Shown here: positions 47,540 to 59,414 of the stretch, one piece after another
Numbering within the stretch: position 1 is the first letter of the stretch
How the letters are laid out: each line of letters opens with the position of its first letter
Source: Paroedura picta
Taxonomy: Eukaryota > Chordata > Lepidosauria > Squamata > Gekkonidae
Assembly: GCF_049243985.1 (NCBI RefSeq)
Contig: NC_135372.1
Span: forward strand, 60,566,318 to 60,630,317
DNA length: 64,000 bases
Reading direction: 5' to 3'
Notes under the pieces: model-generated
The model's database searches: none
The model's input: the letters and a program-made list of their open reading frames with translations, nothing else
Told to the model about the DNA's origin: nothing
Translations under genes and position numbers: made by a program

Positions 47540-48046
47540 TATAGAACCACTAGCTAGAGAGGTACTCCAAGCTGCTATATCTCTATTCACACAACAGTAC
47601 AGATGAGGTCCATAAAAGTTAACTAACTAATGGCTTTGCCCACAACTGCCTCTTGCTGTTGCCAATTAACATCCCGCTTTGAGAAACTGAATGAATAGGA
47701 AATGAACCAAAACCTTTAAGTTATTTATAGTAAGAAAAGGTCACCAGTTTAATCATATACATTAAGCAGGCGAGCAAATTTGTAAACATTCAAAAGCGGC
47801 AGCATCCAAGTTACAAACAACTTAAAATAAAAAGAATCAAAATTGTTTTAAGGTTCCCCACCACCACCCTCTTTCCCTTCCAAAAAATTTGGAAATGACG
47901 TCTTAAAATACTACAGACACCAAACTGCTTCTAGCTTCTAACAGTCCTTCTTTACAAAAGAGAGTTTCAGATTTCTTAATACCGGGATTTGATAACTCGT
48001 ACTTTAGCATTGTCTATGCTATTCTTTTAAAGTGTGTTATCACTGT
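47540..48046 (-). other. LRRC8D: LRRC8D 3' untranslated region (proximal part)
   Basis: Non-repetitive AT-rich sequence 3' of the LRRC8D stop. A minus-strand ATTAAA at 47748-47753 is a candidate poly(A) signal. No AATAAA was seen on the minus strand here, so the transcript end is uncertain and could lie beyond the hAT element. Confidence 0.45.
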
Positions 48047-50632
48047 TTAAATCCCATTAGCAAAGGGAATGTTTGTGTCTTGGTTCAATGCTTCTTTGAC
48101 TTCCGAAGGCAACGTGTCAAAAAGGTGATCTTCCACAATAAGTCCGCCTTTCCTGAGAAGCCGACACTGCCCCAGTGTGGCCGGGAGTCGGTCTAAACAG
48201 TTCCCCTTCAGCTCCAGGTGAGTAAGCTGCAGCAACTGACCAATTTTTTCTGGGATTGAGGTGATGCAGTTCTGCCCCAGACTCAAAGTCCTCAACTTAG
48301 AGCATTTAAACAACTGTTTTGGCAAAATATCAACTTTGTTTCCTGTGATATGCAAATGCTGAAGGTTCTGAAGCAAACCTATTTCCACAGGAATCACTGC
48401 AATGGAATTGTAGCTTACATCCAAGCATCTGAGTTTCTGTAAACTGAACACTGCCGCTGGTAAAGACTCGAGTTTATTATTGGAGAGATAAAGTGACTCC
48501 AAGTTTTTTACATGAGTAATGGAAGAAGGAATGTTGACTATTTTATTGTGCCACAACTTCAGACAAGTCAGTCTTTTTAAATGTTGGAAGCTGATGACTT
48601 CTTCAATTGTGCGTATACTATTTGACTTTAAATCTAATTCCTGTAAATTAGTGAGACTGAAAATGGCATGTGGAATTCTCTCCAGTTCACAGTTCTGCAG
48701 TTCTAGCTCAGCTACATTCATCATTTTCTTAAGGCTGTTCAGTACAAAGAGCTTGGTGCCATCATTATGAATTACGAGCTTGGTTAGATGCGGTGCTACA
48801 TCCGTGATGTTAGAAGGAATTTTGGTCAAATTGCTTTTCACATAAAGAATTTTAAGATGCCTTAATTCTCTGAGAGACTCAAGTCCTATCATTTTATTGT
48901 TTTCAGAGTTCAAGTTGCCTATCAGGTACAACTCCCGAAGATTTTTAAGCAAGTATACCCAAGCTGGGATTTCTGCCACATCTGTGAACTTCACATGTAG
49001 GCACCTCAGGTGATCACGGAGAAAACTGAAGGCTGTTTGTTCCACCTTTGCAGGGCAGTGATACAGATGCAGCTCTTGAAGGTTAGTCATCTGGGAAATT
49101 TTAGCCGGGATTTTTGCTTCAGGAATCAGTTCAAGCTTCAACACATCCAGATCTGTCAGATCAAACACTGCATCTGGGACCCCTGACAGCATGAAAAGAT
49201 GCAATTCTTGCTTATCCTGGGCATTACGGGAAACATGTTGCCGCAGCTTTTCGAAAGTCCACTCATGGTTCAAGCTTATTTCCCTCAGTTTGTTTTCGCT
49301 CACCTCAGACAAGAAGACGCCAAACCGCTTGGAGTACAATTGGTCGTACTGGTCAACCATGTGCAAGAGAAATGCAAAATCATTCTTAACATCTGGAATA
49401 TCACTGAAACTACTTTCTTCCCTAACTTTCTCAAAAGAATATTCTTTCAGGGGTAACCGGAACAACCAAAAGAGGGTGTACAGACATACAAAACCATAGA
49501 CACAAATGAGGGAAATGTAACTAATGAGCAATTTCTTTAACATATAAGCCATATTGTGTGTGCATTCAAACTCTTGATAGCCCGTTAGATGCTCCACTTT
49601 GGGCCTACAGCTGTGCTCAAAACTGATTTCATTGACAAAGTTTGCTGTGTAGCAGAGAATAAATATGAACTTCACAGTTTTTATGACAGTCTGCACAACA
49701 TAGAGTTTATAAATCAAATCACTGTCCTCAACGTGGGCCCGAAATTTACGTACTTTCTCAAAAAGGGCTTTGGCTTGCTCGCCATCTTTTTTATCCAAAA
49801 TGGTCATGCTGGGGACCTCAACAACTGGCTTTTCCGCTGAGAACTTGAACCCAGACTTGCTTATCATGGGAGTACTGGCACTTGGGCTTCCTTCATCGCT
49901 ACTGGTGGAGACATGCTTTGGCAGAGACTGGGCCCCTGTGAGCCTCTGTTTATTCTCCTCAGAATCCTCACATGCCGTTTCAGATAACGCTTTTGTAGTC
50001 CACGGCGACTCAAAGCATTTCCCTAAGATAGAAACAAAGTGTTCAATCTTCGAGCAAGTTTTTGGATATTTAAACCAAAAATTGCTGCTGACCATTAAAA
50101 TAATAGTATGTATAAGAGCTAAGTAGGGGAAATACTTTGAATACCACGGAAGAGCCAAGTGATAACACATCTGGTTGATGAAAACATATTGTTGATAATC
50201 CAAATTAGTTTTTCGGCCCAGAGGGTCTCTTGGCTCCTTCTTTGCTTCCTGGTTTGCGACAGTGGAGTGCAATGGTGAATAGGTAGTTCTGCTCAGAGGT
50301 ATGTCAGGTGTAACAGCAGATGCCCATTCAAAGGAAACTGTCCCTGTAGCCCATGTTTCTTTCTCTTCAACAGCAGCTGCTTCAGATTCTGGTACAACAT
50401 TGGCTGTTTTGGCACTTCCCGAGGAACTAGGCTGCACTTTCGCATTTACAGCAGACTGCAAAACGGGCAAACAGACCACCTGGTCTTTGGTCAGCTGCAT
50501 GGTTCCAGCAAAGATGGCGACCATTAGCATAACAACCGCTAGATAGTCCATAAATACATCCCACCATGGTTTCAGGATACGGTATGTTGGCTGAATGTCA
50601 TTAAGAGATGCAACTTCTGCAAGGGTAAACAT
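48047..50632 (-). CDS. LRRC8D: LRRC8D, volume-regulated anion channel subunit
   Basis: A complete 861-residue single-exon frame, MFTLAEVASL to PFANGI. LRRC8D joins LRRC8A in hexameric plasma-membrane channels opened by cell swelling and favours passage of organic osmolytes such as taurine and some drugs. Visible parts: TM1 near residues 28-46; an extracellular loop with Cys54 and Cys156 (two of those expected to be disulphide-bonded) and a low-complexity insert (about 60-140) typical of LRRC8D; TM2 about 166-188; a cytosolic loop; TM3 about 314-335; TM4 about 366-391; then about 15 leucine-rich repeats to the C-terminus. The start is chosen because a TTACAG acceptor lies two bases before the ATG. 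A longer open frame upstream of it is intron. Residue 146 is Tyr where human has Phe143 (from memory). Length is close to human (858). No damage is seen. Confidence 0.97.
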   Translation of the reverse strand: MFTLAEVASLNDIQPTYRILKPWWDVFMDYLAVVMLMVAIFAGTMQLTKDQVVCLPVLQSAVNAKVQPSSSGSAKTANVVPESEAAAVEEKETWATGTVSFEWASAVTPDIPLSRTTYSPLHSTVANQEAKKEPRDPLGRKTNLDYQQYVFINQMCYHLALPWYSKYFPYLALIHTIILMVSSNFWFKYPKTCSKIEHFVSILGKCFESPWTTKALSETACEDSEENKQRLTGAQSLPKHVSTSSDEGSPSASTPMISKSGFKFSAEKPVVEVPSMTILDKKDGEQAKALFEKVRKFRAHVEDSDLIYKLYVVQTVIKTVKFIFILCYTANFVNEISFEHSCRPKVEHLTGYQEFECTHNMAYMLKKLLISYISLICVYGFVCLYTLFWLFRLPLKEYSFEKVREESSFSDIPDVKNDFAFLLHMVDQYDQLYSKRFGVFLSEVSENKLREISLNHEWTFEKLRQHVSRNAQDKQELHLFMLSGVPDAVFDLTDLDVLKLELIPEAKIPAKISQMTNLQELHLYHCPAKVEQTAFSFLRDHLRCLHVKFTDVAEIPAWVYLLKNLRELYLIGNLNSENNKMIGLESLRELRHLKILYVKSNLTKIPSNITDVAPHLTKLVIHNDGTKLFVLNSLKKMMNVAELELQNCELERIPHAIFSLTNLQELDLKSNSIRTIEEVISFQHLKRLTCLKLWHNKIVNIPSSITHVKNLESLYLSNNKLESLPAAVFSLQKLRCLDVSYNSIAVIPVEIGLLQNLQHLHITGNKVDILPKQLFKCSKLRTLSLGQNCITSIPEKIGQLLQLTHLELKGNCLDRLPATLGQCRLLRKGGLIVEDHLFDTLPSEVKEALNQDTNIPFANGI

Positions 50633-50638
50633 TCCTGT
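50633..50638 (-). other. LRRC8D: Splice acceptor just before the LRRC8D start codon
   Basis: On the minus strand a T-rich tract and TTACAG are followed by GA and the ATG, so the coding exon carries only two bases of 5' UTR. Non-coding 5' exons must lie at higher coordinates, as in mammals. None could be identified in this window. Confidence 0.85.
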
Positions 50639-53600
50639 AACAGAACAAAACAAAAAACAATAATTTACTGCTGGCCAGCACAATCATAACAAAGTCTACA
50701 TTCATTATGCCTGTCACAGAAACAGCTATATACATTTTAATCACACTTAGTTTAATTAGCATAAATGACAAGATACAGGTTTTCATCCCTAGAATAGACT
50801 GGAATAGTCAATGGCAGTAGCCAAGACACTCTCAGTTAAGGAATACAGTTGCCAAATACATGGACAGCTATTGCCCTGACTAGCTGGGGGGATCCTTTTA
50901 TCTCCTATTTCCTGAAAATAGGTTATTCCCTCTGTACAGATCATGCCCATTTTTTTTAAAGACATGTTTCTGGGATATTCCTAGAAGCATCAGGTACATA
51001 GCACCAGCCCTCATATACAAAATTTAATACAGTAATCACATCTTTCCTCCCTACAACTGAACAGGCTACTAATGACTGCAAACAGGATTGCTGAAAGGCT
51101 GCTTGGCTGACCCACTTGGAGTGACATCATGAAGCAGGTGAGGATAGGTGCAAAGAGAAGTGCTAAAGCAAATTTTAAGGAAAATCAGTTCATTTGTGGT
51201 AGAGATCTCAGCACTCAGGCAGGGCACTTAAAGCTACAATCAGAAATAGGTTGTAAACAAGCCTCCCCCCCCCCCTCCGCCTGGCTGCTGCTGCTTAAAT
51301 CTTCTTTGTCCTTGATGTTGTCAGCTGCTTTCTGCATTTCTTGATCCACTCACTGTCGCTGATATTTAAGCTAATCCTGAGATGAACTGGTTCCACTGCA
51401 AGCAGGTGGACCGCTGGCTGGCTTTTGGCAAACAGTGCTGAGCTTGTATGGTGACAGTGTGTAGATGGTAAGGGCTTGAAGAAGCCAACCATCCAGAGCC
51501 GCTTCCCATCTGTAAACTGACTAATGCCTTCTGAATGCAAACAATACGTTACATATGCATGTGTTTTATATATATGGCAATGGATCCTCTTTGGCTAGGA
51601 TGTCTTGCATAAATTATCTTTCCTGCATGCATGCCCAGTCTCTGTGCTTGTGATTAAAATTTAAAATGATCTTGGTAGCTTCCGGGTAGACTTGGTAGAC
51701 TTACTGGCATCACTTACAGATCCACTACACAGTGATGGGGCACTTCTAAGTAAGGATGGGAATGACCCAGAAAAATGTGGTTTGCGTTGGTTCATAGCCA
51801 ACCATAAACCGAGTCAAATTGGAAGGTTCATTTCTGAATCAAAACAGACTGTGGCCCCATAATGAAAGGGACCACAGTCCTTCTAAACAGGGTTCCCCAG
51901 AAAGCCCTAAAACAGCACAGCTGCTCAGCTTTAGTGGAGAACAGAAAGCAAGGGTTTAAAGGAACTCAGTCACCCCTGCTTTCTGCTTTATCCACAAACT
52001 GACACAAACTGATTTAAATGTTTGTGGAAATTTGTGACAGTAGACCTGCCACGAACTTTAGTCAGCAAACCATGAAACAAACCCCGTGGTTTGGTTCGTG
52101 CCTATCCCATCTCACATGCAACAGTGATACATCATCCTGCTGGCGCTGTCTCTTTATTTTGGGGCTCTGCCCTCCACTGACTTTACCCAGATACCAAATT
52201 TTTGTGTTGAGACCTGGGCATGCGGCAATTCATAGTCGTGATTAGAGAAGATCAGTGAAAAATACTAAAATCTCAACTGTTTGATCATAGCAAGTCCTGT
52301 TCAGATTATCTCCATCACTTGAATCTTTAGCACTGTCCACATGTCCAGCTTTGCCTCTGCAATTAAGACTATTAGTTTTAATTTAAAACCAAGATTCTCA
52401 GGATGATCATTTCATATTGCAAACCTCTGGATTCCTGGCATAAACAAGGCTTTTGCTCTGTGACAATATAAGACTAAAAGGTTGCCTTGCTGCTTACTTG
52501 AATATCTCTGAAATATAAAATAAACAGATTGACACAATGGCCAGGTTCAAGCACAGTTGGCTTGTCACTTGTCCCTGCAACTGGTTTCCTATGCAACTGA
52601 GAGATATTGGCAACCTGAAACAAAACAATTTTGGAATGGGGAATCCATGACAAATTGCTTTGTCCTGCATTCAAAACATTTTCCAACAGCTAAGAATACT
52701 TCACAGCTCTCTGTAATCCTCTGATCTATGATTCAACCAGTTATGCTAAGAGTTTTAGACATCAAATGCAAGCTGCTGTTGTTTTTTTAATGCTGATGTT
52801 CACAGAAAAATTAACATCCCAAGAATTGCCTTGCTGGATCACAGCAAACGTAGTTCACCAGTGGGCATCCAGTTATTCAGAGAAAGTTCACTAACAGGGT
52901 ATGACAGTGGCAAGCTGGAACATATACACCTTTTATGCAACAGCCCAGAATTTCATTTCTAGGATTGTTACAGCCAATTCAGTTTCCCTCAATGGGAACT
53001 AAATAGGAAAGGGTTGATGCCCTAACATCCAAAACATCACCTGCTATTCTGCTGCCTAGTCACCTAGTCTGGAGTCCTACCCTAAATTTCAGCTTTTTGG
53101 CTAACTTGCAGTTGTTGACACTTGCTGCTAAACTTTTCCCTACCCACCCCAGTCTCCAGTCCATTTATTAAACTATATACTACCAGTACTAGATTCAGGT
53201 GGGTAATCGTATTGAACTGAAGAAGCAGAACAAAGATTGAGTCCAGTTGCAAAGGACAAGCACAATCTTCTAGTCATGTTGGTATAGTGCATACCAAGCC
53301 AGTTTACACAGATATATTAATTCTGTAGGTTTTTTAATACCCAGTGGAAGCTGGAATATATTCTTAAAATTTTAATTATTGCTTTTCTGGTTCTTGGCAG
53401 GGGTCACACATTAAACTATAACAATGAAAGTGGAATAAGACATATTTTGGGAATGAGCCAAAATGAGATTAAAGCTTGGATATAGGTCCTAGTGTTTATG
53501 AAGGTAGGCTTCTGGACAAAACACTCTGCTTAAAGAAAATCTCTTAATTAAAAGATCCAGGGGAGAATATGGCCTGTCATGGTAATGGGGGGATGGGGAC

Positions 53601-53860
53601 AGGGATGGGGGATGGAGAGAGGAGTTAGGTAACTAATAAAGAATCCATGTCCTCTTACTCTTTGGGAAAGCCGTGAGCTATAGCAGTATAAAACCTTTCT
53701 AACTACAGTAATGTCAACAAGTGTAATCAGAAGACTGACCAGCCTGGGACTTTTATTTCCCTTTTCCCATGTGCAACTTCCTGTTTGTGAAGATCTCTAT
53801 TATAGGCCTTGATCCACATGCCCTTACTGGGACAGGGAGGTGGTTTATTTATTTATTTTA
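50639..53860 (-). other. LRRC8D: Probable LRRC8D 5' intron, proximal part
   Basis: No exon or strong repeat was recognised. A C homopolymer lies near 51265-51274. A short CR1-like piece on the minus strand at about 52835-52880 (complement of CTTGCTGGATCACAGCAAAC) is weak. Confidence 0.45.
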
Positions 53861-53879
53861 TGGTATCTGTTGTGTAGCC

Positions 53880-54118
53880 AGGTGATCTAATGATTGTCTG
53901 CAGCTAGACAAAGGATGTTTGGAGGTGGTCTGCCATTTCCTGCTTCCGTATCATGACTCCTAAGCCCATTCCACACACACTGGATAATGCACTTTCAATG
54001 TGCTTTGGCAGCTGGGTTTTCCTTTGCAGAACAGCAAAATCTACTTCTAAAGTGCACTGAAAGTGCATTATCTATTGTGTGCGAAATAGGCCCCAGTGTC
54101 CCTTGGACAGACTACCAC
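53880..54118 (-). mobile_element. 5S-type SINE fragment split by a MITE
   Basis: The right part (GGACAGACTACCACCCAAAT, about 54097-54118) and the left part (GGTGGTCTGCCATTTCCTGC, about 53925-53960) fit together as one diverged 5S-type SINE. The MITE at 53963-54093 separates them. Confidence 0.5.
53963..54093. mobile_element. MITE with TIR CCCATTCCACACACACTGGA, nested
   Basis: Second copy of the family at 45172-45297. Both hold AAAATCTACTTCTAAAGTGC, and the inverted ends are CACTGGATAATGCACTTTCA and its mirror. It sits inside an older 5S-type SINE, so it is the younger insertion. Confidence 0.7.
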
Positions 54119-54309
54119 CCAAATCAAGTCACATTTGATTTATAGAAACCCTGTAGGGTTTTGAAGGCAAGAGATGTTCAGAGGTGGTTTGCCTCCATAT
54201 CATGACCCTGGTATATTTTCAGGGGTCTCCTACTCAAATACTAGCATGAGCCAACCCTTCTTAGCTTCTGATTAGACTGGGCTAGCCTGGACGATCTATG
54301 TCAGGGCTC
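54119..54309 (-). mobile_element. 5S-rRNA-derived SINE (5S-Sauria type)
   Basis: Minus-strand head with the 5S-like ATTTGAGTAGGAGACC, then a body matching AACCCTACAGGGTTTCTATA. It lies against the split copy just to its left. Confidence 0.7.
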
Positions 54310-55989
54310 ACATGAACATACACGTGGAGAAATTTAAAGAGTGGAGAATATACAGAAGCTGGTATCATGTTGGAATAACAGGCATGCTGTGATCCAAAGA
54401 GCCCTTGGTTCTAAGTGCATCACAGTTATGAACTCTTTAGTTCTGTTTAAGGCCCTCTCAATCAACTTCAGTGCTTCCCCCCACACACACACATACACAC
54501 AATGTCTTCATTACAAAACCACTGGTCAACCCGGCTAGGCTGTCCGAAGTGCTTCTTAAATCATTGTATAAACATAATTTGTCCAGAGGAAAAAACTCCT
54601 AGTTTTTTTTTTAACGCTGGAAAAAAACAACATGAAGTGAGACTCAGATGGGTTTTTCTGCACAGAACAATCCCTTCATGACTGTACCCAACTGATTTAC
54701 AAACTGAGGAGGGTTTCAAAAACGGTGATAGACTGTGGGAGTCAGCTTTAGAAAGACTGAAATCGGTGCTTGCGCAAGTCTCTTTGTAAATTTAAGCAGA
54801 AACTTGGATCTTGACCATAATCCCTTTCAAGGAGGTCAGGCTGAACACCACAGCCGGCCACATGAACCTTTCACCATATCAGTAGGAGCACATCTGTCTG
54901 TAGCTCTAAGAGGAAACCAGCCGCCCATGAACATGCAGTACAAAGCTATTTAAAAACATTAGGAAAAGCACCTACGCAATTAATCAGCAAGCACCTGCAT
55001 TTCTGAAATAAAAAGAAAAGGCACTTCCCCCTCCTTGTGATGGAGGCTTTGAAAAGCCAAAGGAATTACATGCAGTGAAAGCAATCAGGTCAGAACAAGA
55101 ACCAGCAGCAATTAACACATCTACAGACAATAAAGATAATACTAAGAAACTAAATTGCAGGTCTAGGTTAAATCAGTAAGTACAATTATTAGTATTAGTA
55201 TATATTTTGCCTACCCAATTCAATTTCCTTTTAGTGGTACGCTCCCAACCCAGACTTTCTGTGACAGATCAAATTCCACAGCCATTTGAATTATTTTGCT
55301 ATACAACTGAAGAAAAACAGAGTTGTTTGCATGTAAATGTTCATCGACGTCCGTTCCAGGTATTATTTTATTAGACATAAATAAGCAAGTAACACCAGTA
55401 GATTATTTCCACCATCACCTAACAAAGCATTTCTCACAATATTTTGTTGCTGAAATTTGAAGAATGAGCACTTTAAAGGTGGGAGAGTTAAGATACTGGC
55501 AGGGGGAACCATTTGCCAACTAGGGCTTTCAAATTTATGCACCAGAAGTGTTTTGTGGAAAACTAAACCACCACATCCAATTTTTATAGTTTGCATGTTC
55601 CATTTGCAAAAGAACAAAAAAAGGCTTATATAATGAGCACTTACACAGAATAAATCTTTTGAGATGACGATTCCTATTAGTTAATTACATGTTTAAAAAA
55701 AAGATTTCCTTCAGGTGTTAGATAAGATCCACTTAGTGTCAATGTAAAAATGTTCTTTATAAAGATCAGAGGGAGATTATTGAACTCCAAAAAAACCTTT
55801 AATCTCCTCTCTTCAGTTCAGAACTATAGCAAACAGCAAAGATCTTAATTTTTTAAAAGAAAAAACAGGTATTAAACGCCCATCAGGGATTCAAAGAATC
55901 CCTTCAGAAAAGATGACAAGTCTCAGTTGAAAACTATTATCAAGCTCAGGAATTTCAAGCCAATGTTGTTAAACAAAGTTATCTGCATC

Positions 55990-56040
55990 ATTTCTGTTTT
56001 ATGTGAACTGCCCTGAGCCTTCGGGGGGCGGGCGGTATAT
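55990..56040 (+). mobile_element. L2-like LINE 3' terminus
   Basis: Contains ACTGCCCTGAGCCTTCGGGG and GGGCGGTATATTGAATG, the standard 3' end of lizard L2-type LINEs. It runs directly into the TGAA microsatellite, which probably grew from the LINE's terminal repeats. Confidence 0.65.
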
Positions 56041-56146
56041 TGAATGAATGAATGAATGAATGAATGAATGAATGAATGAATGAATGAATGAATGAATGAA
56101 TGAATGAATGAATGAATGAATGAATGAATGAATGAATGAATGAATG
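56041..56146. repeat. (TGAA)n microsatellite
   Basis: About 26 uninterrupted TGAA units. They create long spurious open frames on the minus strand (repeated SFIH). Confidence 0.97.
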
Positions 56147-56278
56147 CCTCCAGGTTCAAGGAGAATAGGCCAGAAATAAAACTTGGCATATATATCCAAG
56201 CCAGTAATTCTGACTTTTAGCAACATTTTAAAAAATCATTATTTTAAATTAGTAGTGGGGAGATCACCAAGCTACCAG

Positions 56279-56556
56279 GTAAAGGTATCCCCTGTGCAAA
56301 CACCGAGTCATGTCTGACCCTTGGGGTGACGCCCTCCGGCGTTTTCATGGCAGACTCAATTCAGGGTGGTTTGCCAGTGCCTTCCCCAGTCATTACCCGT
56401 TTACCCCCCAGCAAGCTGGGTACTCATTTTACTGACCTCGGAAGGATGGAAGGCTGAGTCAACCTTGAGTCGGCTGCTGGGATTGAACTCCCAGCCTCAT
56501 GGGCAGAGCTTCAGACGGCATGTCTGCTGCTTACCACTCTGCGCCACAAGAGGCTA
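56279..56556 (-). mobile_element. Sauria-type tRNA-derived SINE
   Basis: Minus-strand copy with head GCGCAGAGTGGTAAGCAGCA, B-box GGGAGTTCAATCCC, the middle block, and a tail ending in ACAGGGGATACCTTTACC. No clear target duplication is visible. Confidence 0.83.
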
Positions 56557-57784
56557 GGTTCATTCCAAAAATATTCTGTAATTCTTCTCATATACAGTGA
56601 GAGAACATACTTTTGTCACACTTTAAGGTCCCTGGGTCAACTCCCAGCATTTCCAGTTAAAGAATTTCAGGTAACAGAGCTGAGAAAGACCTTTTCCCAA
56701 GAAATGGGAGATCAGTTTCTAGTCAAAGACTACAGGAATATACAGGGCATCGATTACAGGCCAAACTATAATAAAAAAATTATAGGTACAAAAGCTGTCA
56801 GTTTGCAGGTCTGAGGCAGAAGGATGTCTGTGTAAGAGAAAGAATAGGAACTGGAAAGGTTGTGGGGAGGGAGGGGGAGGGGGAATATCATAATCAGCAA
56901 TCATAGACATGAAGGCCAAACTCTCCTCTTAGACTACAGGGGAAGGAGTAAGATGACTGACAGATTCAAAACGTATCAGCCTCCATATCTTACTACCAAT
57001 TTATCACTGATTAGTAACTTCTACAGGCTCCAAAGTGCAGGTTATTAGCCACAAAAGGGAAGATGCACTATTTGGAATGAGACATAAGAGTGAGGCAGTA
57101 GCAGTGTTACTTTGAACCAAACAACCCCAGGCCATCCAGAAAAACACTGAATGTGTGTAATCAGCTACATGGGGGGAAAGGCTCAAAACAAAGGCATTTT
57201 CCCAAAAGGGTTTTGCCTTACATTAACACCAATGAGCAGTGAGACTGTAGGCAAGCACTATAGTGAATGGAATTTTGGTTTAGATATTGGAAACTCAGGT
57301 TCAGCACGCACCCCCTCCTCAACTTGACCATGTCTCAATGTAAACTTAGCCCACCCTAATAGGTTTATTGTAAGGACTGAACAACTCTACACTATACACC
57401 AAAGTCCCTTGAAGAATGGAGAATGGTTTTCATACGTGGGAAGAGGAGGTGGGGAAATAGGCAATGCCAGCTATTGTTTAACTAACTAAACACACCACTG
57501 AAAGTCAGAGATGTTGACTTAACCTGGAATGACCAAACCTAAGCTAATGATTAGCTGTCAAGCTCCTAAGCCATATAATGCTTCTGAAGTATTCCATCAC
57601 TATGCCAGCTTTTCTGAAAAGTCTGTTTACTATCAAAATCCCGCCCTTAAGAAAATACTTTTCAGGGTACTTTGTGTGACCGTGATGTGGCAACGCAATG
57701 GATTAAGCATACCTAATACCCAACTGTGTGTTTCATTATCACAAAGAGCAAAACTTTTCAATCTTTTGACCGTGGAGGGAAGCG

Positions 57785-57918
57785 GATTCTGTGACGGTTC
57801 AAGGGGGTGGCAGGCTACAGTGGATGAGCGATAGGGTTGTGAGTGCCCTGCATAGTGCAGGGGGTTAGACTAGAAGACCCAGGAGGTCCCTTCCAACTCT
57901 ATTATTCTATGATTCTAA
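57785..57918 (+). mobile_element. CR1 LINE 3' end
   Basis: Contains GTGCAGGGGGTTAGACTAGA, GACCCAGGAGGTCCCTTCCA and the terminal ATTCTATGATTCTA repeat typical of CR1 elements. Only the 3' end is present. Confidence 0.8.
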
Positions 57919-58644
57919 GAGACCCTGAAATATTTTTCAGACTTCAAGGCACCCAGAACCAAGCAAGAAGTGGTCAGTTGGCCACACCTCCCTGCCATAC
58001 CCAAGGAGGGCTGAGGAGGAGACTGGAGGCGGGGAGAGAAAAGGAGGCAGTTTGAAGTAGGAGTAAGCATCCAGACTCTGCCTCCTTTTTCCTGCATGGT
58101 AACCATGCAAGAATGTCTCCCCTCAAGTCAATGGAAGCGTCTGGTTCTCTGTTTTCATGCCAATGCTGAGAATAGCTTGTGCTGCAGGAAGAAGGTGGAC
58201 GATTCCAGAAATACAACAAAGGGGAGAAAGAATCTATCCAGTGGCTTAATTAAATATCAAAAGGTTAAGAGTCTCTGTTAGCTCTTTTGTTTACACTTGG
58301 ATTCTGCCAGAACGGTCTCTAGATTGTTTTCCGTTTTTCCGTGCTTTCATCAGTCGCAAAATGAGTCCGTTCTACTTAATCATTTGAAAATATAGTTAGG
58401 CTAATGCTCTTCTGGTGTGTACATTATCCATTATAAACAATGGTTCATTGTAAATATTGTACTGTAACCAAAGTATATGTGTTTATGTGGATTGTACTTT
58501 ATCTCAGGATTTTGTAGAGATGCATATGCCCTCTCATGCTGATCTTGCACTCCTGCCTCTCAAACATGGCAACAAAATACTGAAGCAAAGGTCAAACACA
58601 GAACTAAACTCTCTCCTCCACTCCTTCTAAGACTACAGATCTAG

Positions 58645-58850
58645 CATGGTATAGTGGCGGAGTCCAATTTGGAGAACCAGGCTTGATTCCCCACTCTCTT
58701 AGTACTGTTCTCACAGTGCAGTTCTGTTAGAGCTCTCTCAGGCCCATCTACCTCTGCTGTGGGGAGAAGAAGAGAAAGGTGTTTGTAAGCCCCTGTGGGA
58801 CTCCTTTGGGTAGTAAAACACAAAGTATTAAAAAGCCAGCTCTTCTTCTA
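58645..58850 (+). mobile_element. Degenerate tRNA-type SINE, second family
   Basis: Retains GTATAGTGG, GGCTTGATTCCCCACTC, GCTGTGGGGAGAAGAAGAG and ACTCCTTTGGGTAG in the order of the copy at 40698, with several internal losses. Confidence 0.6.
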
Positions 58851-58974
58851 CTACTGTTTGCCATTGTAACAGTTTATCCAAAGAAAAAGGTGCCAACCTG
58901 CTCTATGACTCTTCTTAGGTTAGATAAAACTGTTTTTTCCTTGGCAGAGGAACAGGGTAAACGGAACATAGATT

Positions 58975-59110
58975 TAAATGAGTAGCCATGTTGGTCTGAA
59001 GTAGCACAATAAAATCAGAATCAGTCTGACAAAGGGTGCTTGCACTCAAAAGCTTACACCTTGAATAAATCTTTGTTGGGCTTATAGGTGCCACTGGAAT
59101 TCTGATTTTA
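58975..59110. mobile_element. Dispersed repeat with inverted 3' part
   Basis: The plus strand has CAAAAGCTTACACCTTGAAT and AATCTTTGTTGGGC, then GGTGCCACTGGAATTCTGAT. The expected 3' terminal part (complement of GTTGGTCTGAAGTAGCAC) precedes it in inverse orientation, so this copy was rearranged on or after insertion. Confidence 0.6.
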
Positions 59111-59414
59111 GGGTAAACTGAAATAATAGAAAACTATAAAGAGCTTAATGACCCATGGCTGTCAAATGAAATCATGCTTGAATATTTAAATGTGAATCTG
59201 GACAGAAAGCTGGACATTTTTCAATTAAAAATATTACATTTTAAGTGTCATTGCAACTTGCCTCATGTGCAAAGCAACAGCTGTTCTATATAAAAAAGGA
59301 TACATATAACACCCAAGTACACGGGGGTCTAGAAAAACGGGACTCTAGTTATGTAATGAAATTCCATCTTTTAAGCTACACAAAGTCAGGCTTATTTGGA
59401 TAGGTACTTCTTGA

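Noticed and set aside
47152-47606. Five overlapping open frames of 84-126 codons
   Set aside because: They lie within the GC-rich hAT-like element at 47216-47530 and differ in every frame.
50633-50683. Extra 17 codons in frame upstream of the LRRC8D ATG
   Set aside because: A splice acceptor (TTACAG) lies between them and the conserved MFTLAEV start, which matches the family.
55923-56226. Open frames of repeated SFIH residues
   Set aside because: They are translations of the TGAA microsatellite, not a protein.
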